From Flavobacterium sp. LC2016-12 (GTDB lineage: Bacteria > Bacteroidota > Bacteroidia > Flavobacteriales > Flavobacteriaceae): a DNA stretch of 64,000 bases. This document shows positions 53,066 through 62,212 of this stretch, one piece after another. The notes under the pieces are model-generated. The model was given only the letters and a program-made list of their open reading frames with translations, was not told the DNA's origin and did no database searches. The position numbers and the translations under genes were made by a program. The first letter of the stretch is position 1. Each line of letters starts with the position of its first letter. The stretch is taken from the NCBI RefSeq assembly GCF_015351595.1, contig NZ_JADKPT010000006.1, forward strand, positions 186,001 to 250,000, in the 5' to 3' direction.

Positions 53066-54286
53066 TTGAAAAAAGCATTCGTAATTATAATCGTTTTATT
53101 CTCAATATTTTCATGCAATAAAACCGATGAGAAAGTTGAAACTAAAATCACTAAACCAAAAACTAAGAAAGTAGAATTTGGTTTTAATTACGCCGACTTT
53201 AATGTTGTTAATGATACAATATCAAAAGGAGATTCCTTTGGATCTATCATTCAAAATCAAAATATTGGTGACAAACAAGTATTTTCTATTGTAGAACAGG
53301 TAAAAGATTCTTTTAATGTTAGGACGATTCGTTACAACAAACCTTATACACTCCTTCGCGCTAAAAATAAAACCAATAAATTACAAGTTTTTATTTATCA
53401 GCCGGATGCACTAACTTATTATGTAGTTGACTTAAGAGACAGTATTGCAAAAGCGTATAAAAAAATAAAACCGGTTACTTTTAAACGTAAAATAATTGGT
53501 GGTGTTTTAAAAAGTTCATTATCTGAAACTTTAGGAAATGCAAGTGTAGAAACAGCTTTGGCCAGCAGAATCACCAAAGTATTTTCATGGTCAATTGACT
53601 TCTTTAAACTTAAAAAAGGAGACCGTTACGGTTTAATTTTCACTGAACGCTTTATCAACGGAAAAACATATGATGGTGTTGAAGATCTTGAAGCTGCTTT
53701 TTTTGAATATAAAGGAAAAATCGTTTATGCTTTTCCTTTTGAAAAAGACACACTTTCAGGAAAAGTAGAATATTACGATGATCAGGGAAAAACGCTGAAA
53801 AACTTCTTCCTGAAAACACCAATTAAATTCAGCCGAATCACATCACGATTTACAGCAAACAGATTTCACCCGGTACAACATACCTGGAAAGCGCACAAAG
53901 GAACCGATTATGCTGCTCCTACCGGAACACCTATTTCGACAACGGCTGCCGGAGTTGTAGAAGCAACCGGATACACAGCTGGAAATGGAAACTTCGTAAA
54001 AGTAAAACACAACGGAACCTACTCTACTCAATATTTGCACATGTCACGAATTTTAGTTCGTCGAGGACAACGTGTAACACAAGGACAAACCATTGGACTA
54101 GTTGGAAGCACCGGTCTTGCAACCGGCCCACACGTTTGTTATAGATTCTGGAAAAACGGAATTCAGGTTGATGCGCTTCGACTGAACTTACCAACCGGAG
54201 AATCTTTGACTGGAAATGACAAAAACCGTTTCATGAAACAAATGGAACCTTTGAAAAGAGAATTAGATAGTATTGGAAACTTGTAA
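53066..54286 (+). CDS. M23 family peptidase lipoprotein with HxC variant site
   Basis: A 406-residue predicted lipoprotein with a TTG start. The signal sequence ends in FSIFSC, with the lipid Cys at 17. Residues 20-260 form a region like the LysM-opacity or Csd3 inhibitory N-terminus. The LytM domain has HKGTDYAAPTGTPI (zinc His 277, Asp 281), QYLHMS and GLATGPHVCYRFWKNG (about 351-364). In usual M23 enzymes this last motif is HxH with the second His binding zinc; here it is His356-Val-Cys358. The Cys could still bind zinc. It should act on peptidoglycan cross-links in the periplasm. It starts 21 bases after the dioxygenase stop. Confidence 0.88.
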   Translation: MKKAFVIIIVLFSIFSCNKTDEKVETKITKPKTKKVEFGFNYADFNVVNDTISKGDSFGSIIQNQNIGDKQVFSIVEQVKDSFNVRTIRYNKPYTLLRAKNKTNKLQVFIYQPDALTYYVVDLRDSIAKAYKKIKPVTFKRKIIGGVLKSSLSETLGNASVETALASRITKVFSWSIDFFKLKKGDRYGLIFTERFINGKTYDGVEDLEAAFFEYKGKIVYAFPFEKDTLSGKVEYYDDQGKTLKNFFLKTPIKFSRITSRFTANRFHPVQHTWKAHKGTDYAAPTGTPISTTAAGVVEATGYTAGNGNFVKVKHNGTYSTQYLHMSRILVRRGQRVTQGQTIGLVGSTGLATGPHVCYRFWKNGIQVDALRLNLPTGESLTGNDKNRFMKQMEPLKRELDSIGNL

Positions 54287-54307
54287 ATATCCGAAACACA
54301 AAGTCGA

Positions 54308-54928
54308 ATGAAAAATGCACGTCTTAAAGCAATTTACAATGAAACTTTTTCAGGTTTAAAACTATTCTACAGAGATACTGATTTGCCGGACAATATAATC
54401 TCAAATTACAAAATTGGACAAATAATTCAGGAAAGAGGTTTTACTGATATGTCATCACTTGGCGGAGGGCTTTCGGGAAATATCAGGTATTTGATTGCAA
54501 GTGCGCATCCAAAAGATTTATCGAAATTCAACCCTGACTCTACAAAAATTGGTCATTTTCTTTTAGATACTATTGCTTATTTTAAAGTATTGGATATTCA
54601 GAAAATCGAAAACAAAACTCAGGTTTTCCTTTTAAATATTCCAGACAACTCGATTTCACTTTTTAAAAACTCATCTTCAAATCTGGAAGAAGAAATTATA
54701 GAAAAAGCACGAAAAAAATTTAAGGATAAAATTCATTCAACACTACTTGCAGAATTACAAACAGCTGACTGGAGAGGAAGAACAAAGTCTCCTCTTGGAA
54801 TGAATGATAATGGTGAATTGTTTTTTGACGATTCGAAAATCAAAATTGAGTTACCAAAAAGAATCGAAATTAATACTGAGAAAAAAACTATTGAAGTTAA
54901 TAAAAAACCCTGGTGGAAGATTTGGTAG
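54308..54928 (+). CDS. Protein of unknown function, 206 residues
   Basis: A soluble protein with no signal peptide or membrane segment, 21 bases after the M23 gene, so it is probably in the same transcript. It has GFTDMSSLGGGLSGNIRYLIASAHPKDLS and a charged C-terminus ending KKPWWKIW, an aromatic tail. I recognise no family. The Gly-rich block near 49-56 does not match a nucleotide loop. Base and codon use resemble the neighbours. It may be cytosolic; function unknown. Confidence 0.78.
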   Translation: MKNARLKAIYNETFSGLKLFYRDTDLPDNIISNYKIGQIIQERGFTDMSSLGGGLSGNIRYLIASAHPKDLSKFNPDSTKIGHFLLDTIAYFKVLDIQKIENKTQVFLLNIPDNSISLFKNSSSNLEEEIIEKARKKFKDKIHSTLLAELQTADWRGRTKSPLGMNDNGELFFDDSKIKIELPKRIEINTEKKTIEVNKKPWWKIW

Positions 54929-54960
54929 AAAAAATTTCATTTTAACTAATCGGACCATTC

Positions 54961-55296
54961 ATGAAACAAACCTTACTCCTTTTTTCATCGATATTAGCAC
55001 TCGGATGTTCCCATCCACATGCTTTTATTTTAAATGATTTCGAGAAAAATAAATACTTTGTCCTAGAATCAATTAACCACGCGTTTGAGAAAGACCAAAT
55101 TGGCAGATCGCCTTTTATTGTAATAGACGGAAATCCATTTAATTACAATAAAAAACAAGATACAATATTACTGCCCCTTAAAAAATCCGACATATTAAGC
55201 TTAGACTTCTTAAACAAAAACAGCAGTCGCATAATATATAATGATAAAGAAAATGATGGTGCTATAATCATAACTACAAAAATTCAAAAGCGATAA
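54961..55296 (+). CDS. Small lipoprotein with TonB-plug-like end
   Basis: A 111-residue predicted lipoprotein: signal sequence MKQTLLLFSSILALGC with the lipobox LGC at about 14-16. The last 35 residues, SDILSLDFLNKNSSRIIYND then KENDGAIIITTK, follow the pattern of the TonB-receptor plug (ILSxxVLKxxSAxxIYGxxGxNGVIIITTK). No barrel follows; the gene ends there. It could be a stand-alone plug-like domain used for protein binding, or a relic. It is 32 bases after the 54308 gene. Confidence 0.7.
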   Translation: MKQTLLLFSSILALGCSHPHAFILNDFEKNKYFVLESINHAFEKDQIGRSPFIVIDGNPFNYNKKQDTILLPLKKSDILSLDFLNKNSSRIIYNDKENDGAIIITTKIQKR

Positions 55297-55302
55297 TCCT
55301 AT

Positions 55303-55315
55303 AAAACGTTTTCGT
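55303..55315. promoter_or_regulatory. Shared 13-base word upstream of pgi
   Basis: AAAACGTTTTCGT, about 52 bases before the pgi -7 box. It is identical in sequence to a word in the gdhA promoter region (26187-26199). Confidence 0.35.
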
Positions 55316-55366
55316 AACTAATTGTTATATAATTGTGAAGCTTAAAGCTTTTAAAAGTTATTTCAG

Positions 55367-55374
55367 TATTTTTG
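55367..55374 (+). promoter_or_regulatory. -7 box for pgi
   Basis: TATTTTTG, 46 bases before the pgi ATG. No convincing -33 TTTG. Confidence 0.5.
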
Positions 55375-55420
55375 TGTTTTTAAAAACCACAAATAACCAC
55401 TTTCTCAATTAAATACAAAA

Positions 55421-57064
55421 ATGGCTTTAAACACAACAAACCCAACCGGGACTGAAGCGTGGAAAAATCTGCAAAACCACTATAATGCAATTCACGAAAC
55501 TACGATACAAGAATTATTTCAACAAGATAATACCCGTGTTGAAAAATTCAATTTACAATGGAATGACTTTTTAGTAGATTACTCTAAAAACAACATTAGT
55601 CAGGAAACTATTGCTCTTTTATTAGAATTAGCAAATTCTATAGGATTAAAAGAGGCAATTGCTCAATATTTTGGTGGCGAAATTATCAACCAAACAGAAA
55701 ACAGAGCCGTTTTACATACAGCATTACGTGCTCCCGAATCAGCAACTATTAAAGTTGATGGAGAGAATGTAATTCCGGAAGTTTATGAAGTAAAAAACAA
55801 AATCAAAAACTTTACAAACGAAGTAATTTCAGGTGAAAGAAAAGGTTTCACCGGAAAAGCGTTTACTGATATTGTTAATATCGGAATTGGAGGTTCAGAT
55901 CTTGGTCCGGTAATGGCCGTTGAAGCTTTACAGTTTTACAAAAATCACCTTAATTTACATTTTGTTTCAAATGTAGACGGTGATCACGTAAACGAAGTTA
56001 TCAAAAAACTAAACCCGGAAACAACTTTATTTTTAATTGTTTCTAAAACCTTTACTACTCAGGAAACTTTATCAAATTCTGAAACCATCAAAGAATGGTT
56101 TTTGAAATCGGCTTCTCAGGAAGATATAGCAAAACACTTTGTGGCAGTTTCTACTAATATTCAAAAAGTAACTGAATTCGGAATTAATCCAGACAACGTT
56201 TTCCCTATGTGGGACTGGGTTGGCGGAAGATTCTCTTTGTGGAGCGCTGTTGGTTTAAGCATCGCTTTGGCCGTTGGTTTTGATAATTATAATGATTTAT
56301 TGAAAGGTGCTAATGAAATGGACGAGCATTTCAAGTCAGCAGAATTTGACGAAAACATTCCAGTAATCTTAGCATTATTAAATGTTTGGTATAATAATTT
56401 CTTTGGAGCTGAAAGCGAAGCTTTAATTCCTTATACTCAATATTTACAAAAATTAGCTCCGTACTTGCAGCAAGCAACTATGGAAAGTAACGGAAAAAGT
56501 GTTGGCCGCGACGGAAAACCGGTAAACTACCAGACCGGAACAATTATTTGGGGAGAACCAGGAACAAATTCACAACATGCTTTCTTTCAACTAATTCACC
56601 AGGGAACAAAATTAATTCCGACTGATTTTATTGGATTCGTAAAACCATTATACGGAAACGAAGATCATCATGATAAATTAATGTCGAACTTCTTTGCTCA
56701 GACAGAAGCGTTATTAAACGGAAAAGCTCCGGCACAAGTTCAGGCTGAATTTGACAAACAAGGACTTTCTGAAGAAAAAGCATCTTATTTATTGCCATTT
56801 AAAGTTTTCACAGGGAACAAACCAACCAATACCATCTTGATTCAAAAATTAACACCTAAATCTTTGGGATCCTTAATTGCTTTATACGAACACAAGATTT
56901 TTGTTCAGGGTGTTATTTGGAACATTTTCAGTTTTGATCAATGGGGAGTTGAATTAGGAAAACAATTAGCCAATTCAATTTTAGATGAAATAAATTCTAA
57001 AACGGTAAAAAATCATGATAGTTCAACATCATTTTTGTTGAACCACTTTTTAAAGAACAAATAG
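55421..57064 (+). CDS. pgi: Glucose-6-phosphate isomerase
   Basis: A 547-residue SIS-domain enzyme. It has [17 protein letters not shown] (about 151), [15 protein letters not shown] (phosphate loop), the block [20 protein letters not shown] with the catalytic region, the Glu in [16 protein letters not shown], and the His/Lys region [16 protein letters not shown] and [28 protein letters not shown]. It interconverts glucose-6- and fructose-6-phosphate. It is a single-gene unit: its own -7 box and a terminator at 57097-57132. Confidence 0.98.
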   Translation: MALNTTNPTGTEAWKNLQNHYNAIHETTIQELFQQDNTRVEKFNLQWNDFLVDYSKNNISQETIALLLELANSIGLKEAIAQYFGGEIINQTENRAVLHTALRAPESATIKVDGENVIPEVYEVKNKIKNFTNEVISGERKGFTGKAFTDIVNIGIGGSDLGPVMAVEALQFYKNHLNLHFVSNVDGDHVNEVIKKLNPETTLFLIVSKTFTTQETLSNSETIKEWFLKSASQEDIAKHFVAVSTNIQKVTEFGINPDNVFPMWDWVGGRFSLWSAVGLSIALAVGFDNYNDLLKGANEMDEHFKSAEFDENIPVILALLNVWYNNFFGAESEALIPYTQYLQKLAPYLQQATMESNGKSVGRDGKPVNYQTGTIIWGEPGTNSQHAFFQLIHQGTKLIPTDFIGFVKPLYGNEDHHDKLMSNFFAQTEALLNGKAPAQVQAEFDKQGLSEEKASYLLPFKVFTGNKPTNTILIQKLTPKSLGSLIALYEHKIFVQGVIWNIFSFDQWGVELGKQLANSILDEINSKTVKNHDSSTSFLLNHFLKNK

Positions 57065-57096
57065 CAGACACTTTTAACAGTTTTCGTAACAAACTG

Positions 57097-57132
57097 AAAC
57101 GCCTTAATTTAACTAAAATTAAGGCGTTTTTT
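57097..57132 (+). terminator. Terminator of pgi
   Basis: AAACGCCTTAATTT, short loop, AAATTAAGGCGTTT and more T. A perfect 14-bp stem. The remaining 254 bases to the TonB receptor hold its -7 box and nothing else recognised. Confidence 0.92.
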
Positions 57133-57353
57133 CGTATAAACATGCCAATATTTGTCTTTAAATTATTGATTATTGCAAGTTTAGACCTACAATATCATTG
57201 GAATAATTATGATTTTAACAAAAAACAAGCATCAAAATTCAAGAAAACATTGTTTTATTTAACGAAAAATGAAAAAATCATTTTAATACGCAACACAATA
57301 GATAAAACTGACTTTTCTTAACATTTTGATAACACTATCTGAGTTATTTGTTA

Positions 57354-57361
57354 TAATTTTG
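57354..57361 (+). promoter_or_regulatory. -7 box for the TonB receptor gene
   Basis: TAATTTTG, 25 bases before the ATG. The nearest TTTG upstream is 25 bases away rather than 19. Confidence 0.5.
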
Positions 57362-57386
57362 CCAAAAACAATAAACTAAATAACAA

Positions 57387-60164
57387 ATGAAGACAATGAA
57401 AAATTGGTTACTTACTGGACTGTTGTTCATGATAGTTTCAACCGCATTTTCTCAAAGTAAAATTACCGGTACTATTACCGATGGTGCCCTTTCTTTACCT
57501 GGTGCTAACGCAGTAGTAAAAGGATCATCAGACGCTGGTTCAAGTGATTTCGATGGTAAATTCACAATTACAACTTCAGTAACTTCTGGAGAAATTGTAG
57601 TTTCATATCTAGGATATGAATCAAAAACCATCTCTTTTTCTGTTGCTAAAGGAGGAACAGTAAATTTAGGAGTTATTACTTTAAACTCAAATTCGAATGA
57701 ATTAAGCGAAATTGTAGTAAAAAGTGGCGTTGTAGATATTGCTAAAGACAGAAAAACTCCTGTTGCCGTTTCTACAATTAAAGCTGCTGAAATTCAGGCA
57801 AAACTTGGAACTCAAGAATTTCCTGAAATATTAAAAAATACACCTTCAGTTTATGCGACAAAAAGCGGTGGAGGTTTTGGAGATTCAAGAATTAATATTC
57901 GTGGGTTTGACCAAAAAAATATTGCCGTTATGATAAACGGAGTTCCAGTAAATGATATGGAAGGTGGAACTGTATATTGGAGTAACTGGGCAGGTTTATC
58001 TGATGTAACTTCTGCTATGCAAGTACAAAGAGGTTTAGGATCTTCGAAATTAGCTATTGCTTCTGTAGGGGGAACTATTAACGTTTTAACTAAAACTTCT
58101 GACATGAAAGAAGGCGGAACCATCTCTTCTGGATTTGGAAATGCTCAATACTTTAAAGTTCAGGCTTCTTACAACACAGGAGTTATGAAAAATGGTCTTT
58201 CTGCATCTGTTTTATTAAGTTCTACAGTTGGAGACGGATACATTGACGGAACACAGTTTGAAGGAAAAAATTATTATATCGCATTTGGTTACAAGCCAAA
58301 CGATAAACATGATATTCAATTTACTTTTACTGGTGCACCACAATGGCACAACCAAAGAAATACATTCATTACTCTTGACACTTATTTAAAATATGGATCT
58401 AATGGAGATCCAAATACAAGATACAATTCTGATTGGGGATATTTAAATGGTGAAGCTTATAACATTAGAAAAAACTATTACAGCAAACCTGTAGGTTCTA
58501 TCAACTGGGATTGGAATATCAATGAAACAACAAAACTTTCTACAGTTGTTTACGGATCTTGGGGTCGTGGAGCAGGAACAAACGGAACTGGAGGAATTAG
58601 AGGTAATAACTATGCTGCTTCAGCTTTAAGAACTGCTGACGGTTTAGTAGATTATGATAAAATCCAACAATGGAACTCTGGTCAACCAATTACTCTAGGT
58701 ACAACATCTTACCAAAGAACTCCAGTAGCAGGTGAATATCCATATGTGAATGGTGTGGACACTGGGAGATCTGGAGCAAATACACCAACATCACCATATG
58801 TTTACAACACCACTTCTGGTATTTCTCAAATATCATCTTTCAACTCTCATAACTGGTATGGCGGAATTGTAAGTATGAATAAAAAATTAACAGAAACCCT
58901 AACATTAGATTTGGGTGTAGATCTAAGAACTTACAAAGGAATCCACTACCAAACACTAAACAACCTTTACGGAGCAAGTGCATTTCTTGACAAAACGGAT
59001 GTTAACAATCCTAATAGAATCTTAACACAAATCTATCCAACTAAAGCATCTTTAAATCCTTTTGCAAAAGCAACAGCTGAAGAAAAATTAGGATATGATT
59101 ATGATGGAAATGTAAATTGGTATGGTGCTTTTACACAATTAGAGTATTCAAAAGACAATCTTACAGCATTTATTCAAGGAGCGATATCTGAACAAGGTTT
59201 CAAAAGAACAGATCGTTTTAATTACACACCAGACAACCCACTTTACGAAACAGACTACGAAAATATTCTGGGTGGTAACGTAAAAGGTGGAGCTAATTAC
59301 AATATTAACGAGCAACACAATGTGTTCTTTAATACTGGTTACTATTCAAAACAACCATTCTTTACTGCTGTTTATCCAAACTTTAGAAATATCTTGAATG
59401 GTAATTTGACAAACGAAAAAATATTTGGTCTTGAAGCTGGATACGGATTCCGCTCTTCAATTGTAAATGCAAATGTCAATGTTTACCGTACTTCATGGAA
59501 AGACAGATACTTAAGAAACAATGATGGTTCAGGAAACAATCCAGGAGGATACATTGATTATTCAGGAATTTCAGAAATTCACTCAGGTATAGAATTAGAA
59601 GCTAACGCAAAAGTGACTGATAAATTAAAAATTAATGCTATGTTCTCTGTAGGAGATTGGAAGTATGACGGAAATAGTATAAGTAACACTTACGATGCCG
59701 CAAACAACGTTGTTCCTGGAACTGCTAATACAGTTTTATATTTAGATGGTGTAAAAGTTGGAGATGCAGCTCAACTTACTGCTTCATTAGGTGCAGCTTA
59801 CGAAGTAGTTAGAGGTCTTACTGTTGATGCTAATTACAACTACTACGATAAACTTTATTCTACTATTGCTCCACTTAACTTTACAAAAGAGGATAATAGA
59901 GGTTCTTTACAATTACCAGATTATGGTTTAGTTGACGCAGGTTTATCTTATAGATTACCAGTTGGTAAAAAGAAAGATAACTCAGTTAATTTCAGATTCA
60001 ACGTGAACAACGTATTTGATGAAATCTATATTGCTGAAGGAAAAACAAACTTCTTTGCTGAAGATTTCCCAACTCAAGCAACATACAAAGGTATTTCAAC
60101 AAACAATCAAGTATATTTTGGATTTGGAAGAACTTGGAACATGACTTTAAGTTATAACTTCTAA
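57387..60164 (+). CDS. TonB-dependent receptor with carboxypeptidase-like N-terminal domain
   Basis: A 925-residue outer-membrane receptor. A signal peptide ends near TAFSQ (about 23). A CarboxypepD-reg-like beta domain follows (about 25-98: GTITDGALSLPGANAVVKG, SDFDGKFTI). A plug lies at about 110-230 (RINIRGFDQKNIAVMINGVP, NDMEGGTVYWSNW, ASVGGTINVLTKT). The rest is a 22-strand-type barrel ending RTWNMTLSYNF. Importers of this type take up chelated iron, vitamins or glycans using TonB. No SusD gene or other substrate-specific partner is nearby, so the ligand is unknown. It has its own promoter and terminator. Confidence 0.95.
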   Translation: MKTMKNWLLTGLLFMIVSTAFSQSKITGTITDGALSLPGANAVVKGSSDAGSSDFDGKFTITTSVTSGEIVVSYLGYESKTISFSVAKGGTVNLGVITLNSNSNELSEIVVKSGVVDIAKDRKTPVAVSTIKAAEIQAKLGTQEFPEILKNTPSVYATKSGGGFGDSRINIRGFDQKNIAVMINGVPVNDMEGGTVYWSNWAGLSDVTSAMQVQRGLGSSKLAIASVGGTINVLTKTSDMKEGGTISSGFGNAQYFKVQASYNTGVMKNGLSASVLLSSTVGDGYIDGTQFEGKNYYIAFGYKPNDKHDIQFTFTGAPQWHNQRNTFITLDTYLKYGSNGDPNTRYNSDWGYLNGEAYNIRKNYYSKPVGSINWDWNINETTKLSTVVYGSWGRGAGTNGTGGIRGNNYAASALRTADGLVDYDKIQQWNSGQPITLGTTSYQRTPVAGEYPYVNGVDTGRSGANTPTSPYVYNTTSGISQISSFNSHNWYGGIVSMNKKLTETLTLDLGVDLRTYKGIHYQTLNNLYGASAFLDKTDVNNPNRILTQIYPTKASLNPFAKATAEEKLGYDYDGNVNWYGAFTQLEYSKDNLTAFIQGAISEQGFKRTDRFNYTPDNPLYETDYENILGGNVKGGANYNINEQHNVFFNTGYYSKQPFFTAVYPNFRNILNGNLTNEKIFGLEAGYGFRSSIVNANVNVYRTSWKDRYLRNNDGSGNNPGGYIDYSGISEIHSGIELEANAKVTDKLKINAMFSVGDWKYDGNSISNTYDAANNVVPGTANTVLYLDGVKVGDAAQLTASLGAAYEVVRGLTVDANYNYYDKLYSTIAPLNFTKEDNRGSLQLPDYGLVDAGLSYRLPVGKKKDNSVNFRFNVNNVFDEIYIAEGKTNFFAEDFPTQATYKGISTNNQVYFGFGRTWNMTLSYNF

Positions 60165-60189
60165 TATTTAGAATCTAAATAAATATCAT

Positions 60190-60227
60190 AAACGGCATCG
60201 ACTTTTAAGTTTGATGCCGTTTTTTTA
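60190..60227 (+). terminator. Terminator of the TonB receptor gene
   Basis: AAACGGCATC, loop, GATGCCGTTT and T6. A 10-bp perfect stem. Confidence 0.9.
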
Positions 60228-60240
60228 TAGCCTTTTTTGT

Positions 60241-60248
60241 TATATTTG
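60241..60248 (+). promoter_or_regulatory. -7 box that decides the 60271 start
   Basis: TATATTTG, 22 bases before the ATG at 60271. An earlier in-frame start at 60211 lies in the terminator stem and upstream of this box, so it is rejected. Confidence 0.65.
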
Positions 60249-60270
60249 TTTTGAACAAAAAAACAGTTTT

Positions 60271-60693
60271 ATGTATTATTTTCTACAAAAATTCCATTCT
60301 GGATGGGCTTATCTGGCATTATTACTTTTATTGGTTGCCGTTGTAAATGCCATTATCGGATTAACTTCTAAAAAAGAGTTTACTGCTAAAGACCGTAAAA
60401 TTGCCTTGTTTGCCTTAATTGGAACACACACGCAATTATTGATTGGTTTAATTCTTTATTTTGTATCTCCGCTTGGAAAAGCAGCTTTTGGAGAAATGTC
60501 TAATGCTGAACTTCGATTAACATCATTAGAACACCCTTTAATCAATCTTATAGCTATTATCCTAATTACTATAGGATGGTCAAAACATAAAAAACTAATT
60601 AATAGCGAAGCTAAATTTAAAACATTTGCTATTTTTTACGGATTAGGATTATTACTTATATTGAGTAGAATCCCGTGGAACCTATGGTTCTAA
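60271..60693 (+). CDS. Small integral membrane protein
   Basis: A 140-residue protein starting MYYFLQKFHSGWAYLAL. It has four hydrophobic helices (about 12-35, 50-72, 88-106 and 118-135). Conserved-looking His residues lie in FHSGW, GTHTQLLIG, LEHPLIN and SKHKK. The His spacing in and next to helices recalls small heme-binding membrane proteins, but that is only a suggestion. I recognise no named family. It is monocistronic: own promoter and terminator (60704-60729). Confidence 0.82.
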   Translation: MYYFLQKFHSGWAYLALLLLLVAVVNAIIGLTSKKEFTAKDRKIALFALIGTHTQLLIGLILYFVSPLGKAAFGEMSNAELRLTSLEHPLINLIAIILITIGWSKHKKLINSEAKFKTFAIFYGLGLLLILSRIPWNLWF

Positions 60694-60703
60694 AAAACCA
60701 ATT

Positions 60704-60729
60704 AAAGCCCTAAGAATAGGGCTTTTTTT
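60704..60729 (+). terminator. Terminator after the 60271 gene
   Basis: AAAGCCCT, loop AAGAAT, AGGGCTTT and T run. A perfect 8-bp stem. Confidence 0.88.
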
Positions 60730-60780
60730 ATCTCGGCATATTATTTGTACAAACTCCCCAAGTCTGAAAAAGAATAACCC

Positions 60781-61272
60781 ATGAGAATTAAAAAAAACAT
60801 TTTACTCAGCGCATTTACTATAACTTTTTTAAGTTGCGTTACTTACGTTATGAGTCAACAAGTCAGGCCAACAGAGCCTAAAATTACGCAGGACACTATT
60901 AAAAACAACAAAACAGGCCAAATCGCTTTACCTACCGATTCTGTTTTTACAGACAATGGTTTAAAATTAAAACCATACAAAAAAAATGCACATGCTTCCT
61001 ATTATGCCGATAAATTTACAGGCAGAAAAACCGCAGACGGAAGCAGATTTGACAACAATAAATACACCGCTGCGCACAAAAAACTTCCATTTGGAACCAG
61101 AATAAAAGTAACAAATGAAGCCAATGGAAAATTTGTAATCGTTAAAATTACTGATAGAGGTCCGTTTGTTAAAACCCGCGAGTTAGACCTTTCGAAAAGA
61201 GCTTTTATGGATATTACCAGAAGCAAAGGTGCCGGTGCAATGAAAGTTACTATTGAGACTATAGTAGAATAA
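60781..61272 (+). CDS. RlpA-like double-psi beta-barrel protein
   Basis: A 163-residue exported protein. The N-terminus (MRIKKNILLSAFTITFLSCV) is a signal sequence; the FLSC could be a loose lipobox with Cys about 19, or cleavage may occur after SQQ. The C-terminal domain (about 75-160) is RlpA-like: ASYYADKFTGRKTADGSRFD, LPFGTRIKVTNEANGK, ITDRGPFVKTRELDLSKRAF and GAGAMKVTIE. It has the Asp of DRGPF kept, but no SPOR domain for septal targeting. RlpA proteins cleave denuded glycan strands in some bacteria. It is convergent with the DinB-family gene. Confidence 0.9.
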   Translation: MRIKKNILLSAFTITFLSCVTYVMSQQVRPTEPKITQDTIKNNKTGQIALPTDSVFTDNGLKLKPYKKNAHASYYADKFTGRKTADGSRFDNNKYTAAHKKLPFGTRIKVTNEANGKFVIVKITDRGPFVKTRELDLSKRAFMDITRSKGAGAMKVTIETIVE

Positions 61273-61274
61273 AA

Positions 61275-61300
61275 AAAGTCCCGCTTTAGAGCGGGACTTT
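61275..61300. terminator. Bidirectional terminator
   Basis: AAAGTCCCGCT, loop TTAG, AGCGGGACTTT with T/A runs on both sides. It serves the plus-strand RlpA-like gene and the minus-strand DinB-family gene. Confidence 0.93.
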
Positions 61301-61303
61301 TTT

Positions 61304-61759
61304 TTACACAAGTTTCCTCATGTTCATTACCATTCCGGTATGAATTCCTTCATGATAATTATTAAAGCTTAAAGCTCCATCAATGTCTTTAAGTATATAA
61401 CCTAAACTTGTGGGAAACTCGGTGTAATTAACGAAGGTGTTATTCGCAAAATCTTTTTGAACCTGTTCTAAAGTTGTTGAAAGCAAAGTTCTTATTTCGT
61501 CGACTTCGGATTGAGAAACATCACCTTCAGGCTTTGTACCTCTTTTATATTTCGTTATAAATTCTTCCGAAACCATTGATGGCACACCAGACAATTTATA
61601 AACTAAAACTTGTTGCGAAGCGACGCAGTGCGCGATATTCCAAATCAAATTATTACTAAATCCGTCTGGGATTTTGTTTAACTGTTCTAATGAATGATTG
61701 TCTAAAACCTTCAAAAGAACTTCTCTAATGGTTTTTTGTACTTCAAATACTGAATTCAT
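61304..61759 (-). CDS. DinB family protein
   Basis: A 151-residue four-helix-bundle protein. It has the three metal-site His pattern: His in WNIAHCVASQQ (about 43), and His pair in FNNYHEGIHTGMVMNM (about 136 and 140). DinB-like proteins bind a divalent metal; several act as thiol-dependent transferases, others have no known role. No signal peptide. It is monocistronic, ending at the bidirectional terminator. Confidence 0.88.
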   Translation of the reverse strand: MNSVFEVQKTIREVLLKVLDNHSLEQLNKIPDGFSNNLIWNIAHCVASQQVLVYKLSGVPSMVSEEFITKYKRGTKPEGDVSQSEVDEIRTLLSTTLEQVQKDFANNTFVNYTEFPTSLGYILKDIDGALSFNNYHEGIHTGMVMNMRKLV

Positions 61760-61836
61760 AGTTATAATTTTTTTCTAAAATTAGGCATTTTTCAGTTTCA
61801 AATGAATTTTCTTTGTAGTCACTAAATTTAAAAATC

Positions 61837-62190
61837 ATGAACAAAATATATTACTTAGCTTCTTGCGACACCTGTAGAAAAATCATTAAAGGTTTACCGG
61901 CGAATCATAACCTGGAGTTTCATGACATCCGTCAAAACCCGATTACCGAAGCGGAATTGGAAGAGATGTATAAACTTGCAGGAAGTTATGAAGCGTTATT
62001 CAGCAAAAAAGCACAGTTGTATAAATCAATGGATTTAAAAAACAAAGCACTGAGTGAAGCTGATTTTAAAAAATACATTCTGGAGCATTACACTTTCCTG
62101 AGTCGTCCGGTTTTTATTATTGATGGCAAAATTTACATTGGCAACAGCCAACCCGTTACTTTACAAGCTATGAAAGCTTTAGAAAAATAA
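61837..62190 (+). CDS. ArsC/Spx family protein (thioredoxin fold)
   Basis: A 117-residue protein. It opens with YYLASCDTCRKIIKGLP, a CxxC pair as in ArsC-like/Spx proteins (Cys about 10 and 13), then HDIRQNPITEAELEEMYKLAG, FSKKAQLYKSM and SRPVFIIDGKIYIG. In ArsC a single Cys plus an Arg triad reduces arsenate; here a CxxC and the RPVFIIDGK sequence point to a general thiol-disulfide role. No ars genes are near, so arsenate reduction is doubtful. Confidence 0.88.
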   Translation: MNKIYYLASCDTCRKIIKGLPANHNLEFHDIRQNPITEAELEEMYKLAGSYEALFSKKAQLYKSMDLKNKALSEADFKKYILEHYTFLSRPVFIIDGKIYIGNSQPVTLQAMKALEK

Positions 62191-62212
62191 TACCTGAAAG
62201 TTCGTAAGGAAT

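Noticed and set aside
60211..60270. N-terminal extension of the small membrane protein
   Set aside because: It starts in the TonB receptor terminator and lies upstream of the -7 box at 60241-60248.
61837..62190. Arsenate reductase as a definite function
   Set aside because: The fold and CxxC fit the ArsC/Spx family, but there are no ars genes nearby and the catalytic Arg set is not clear.
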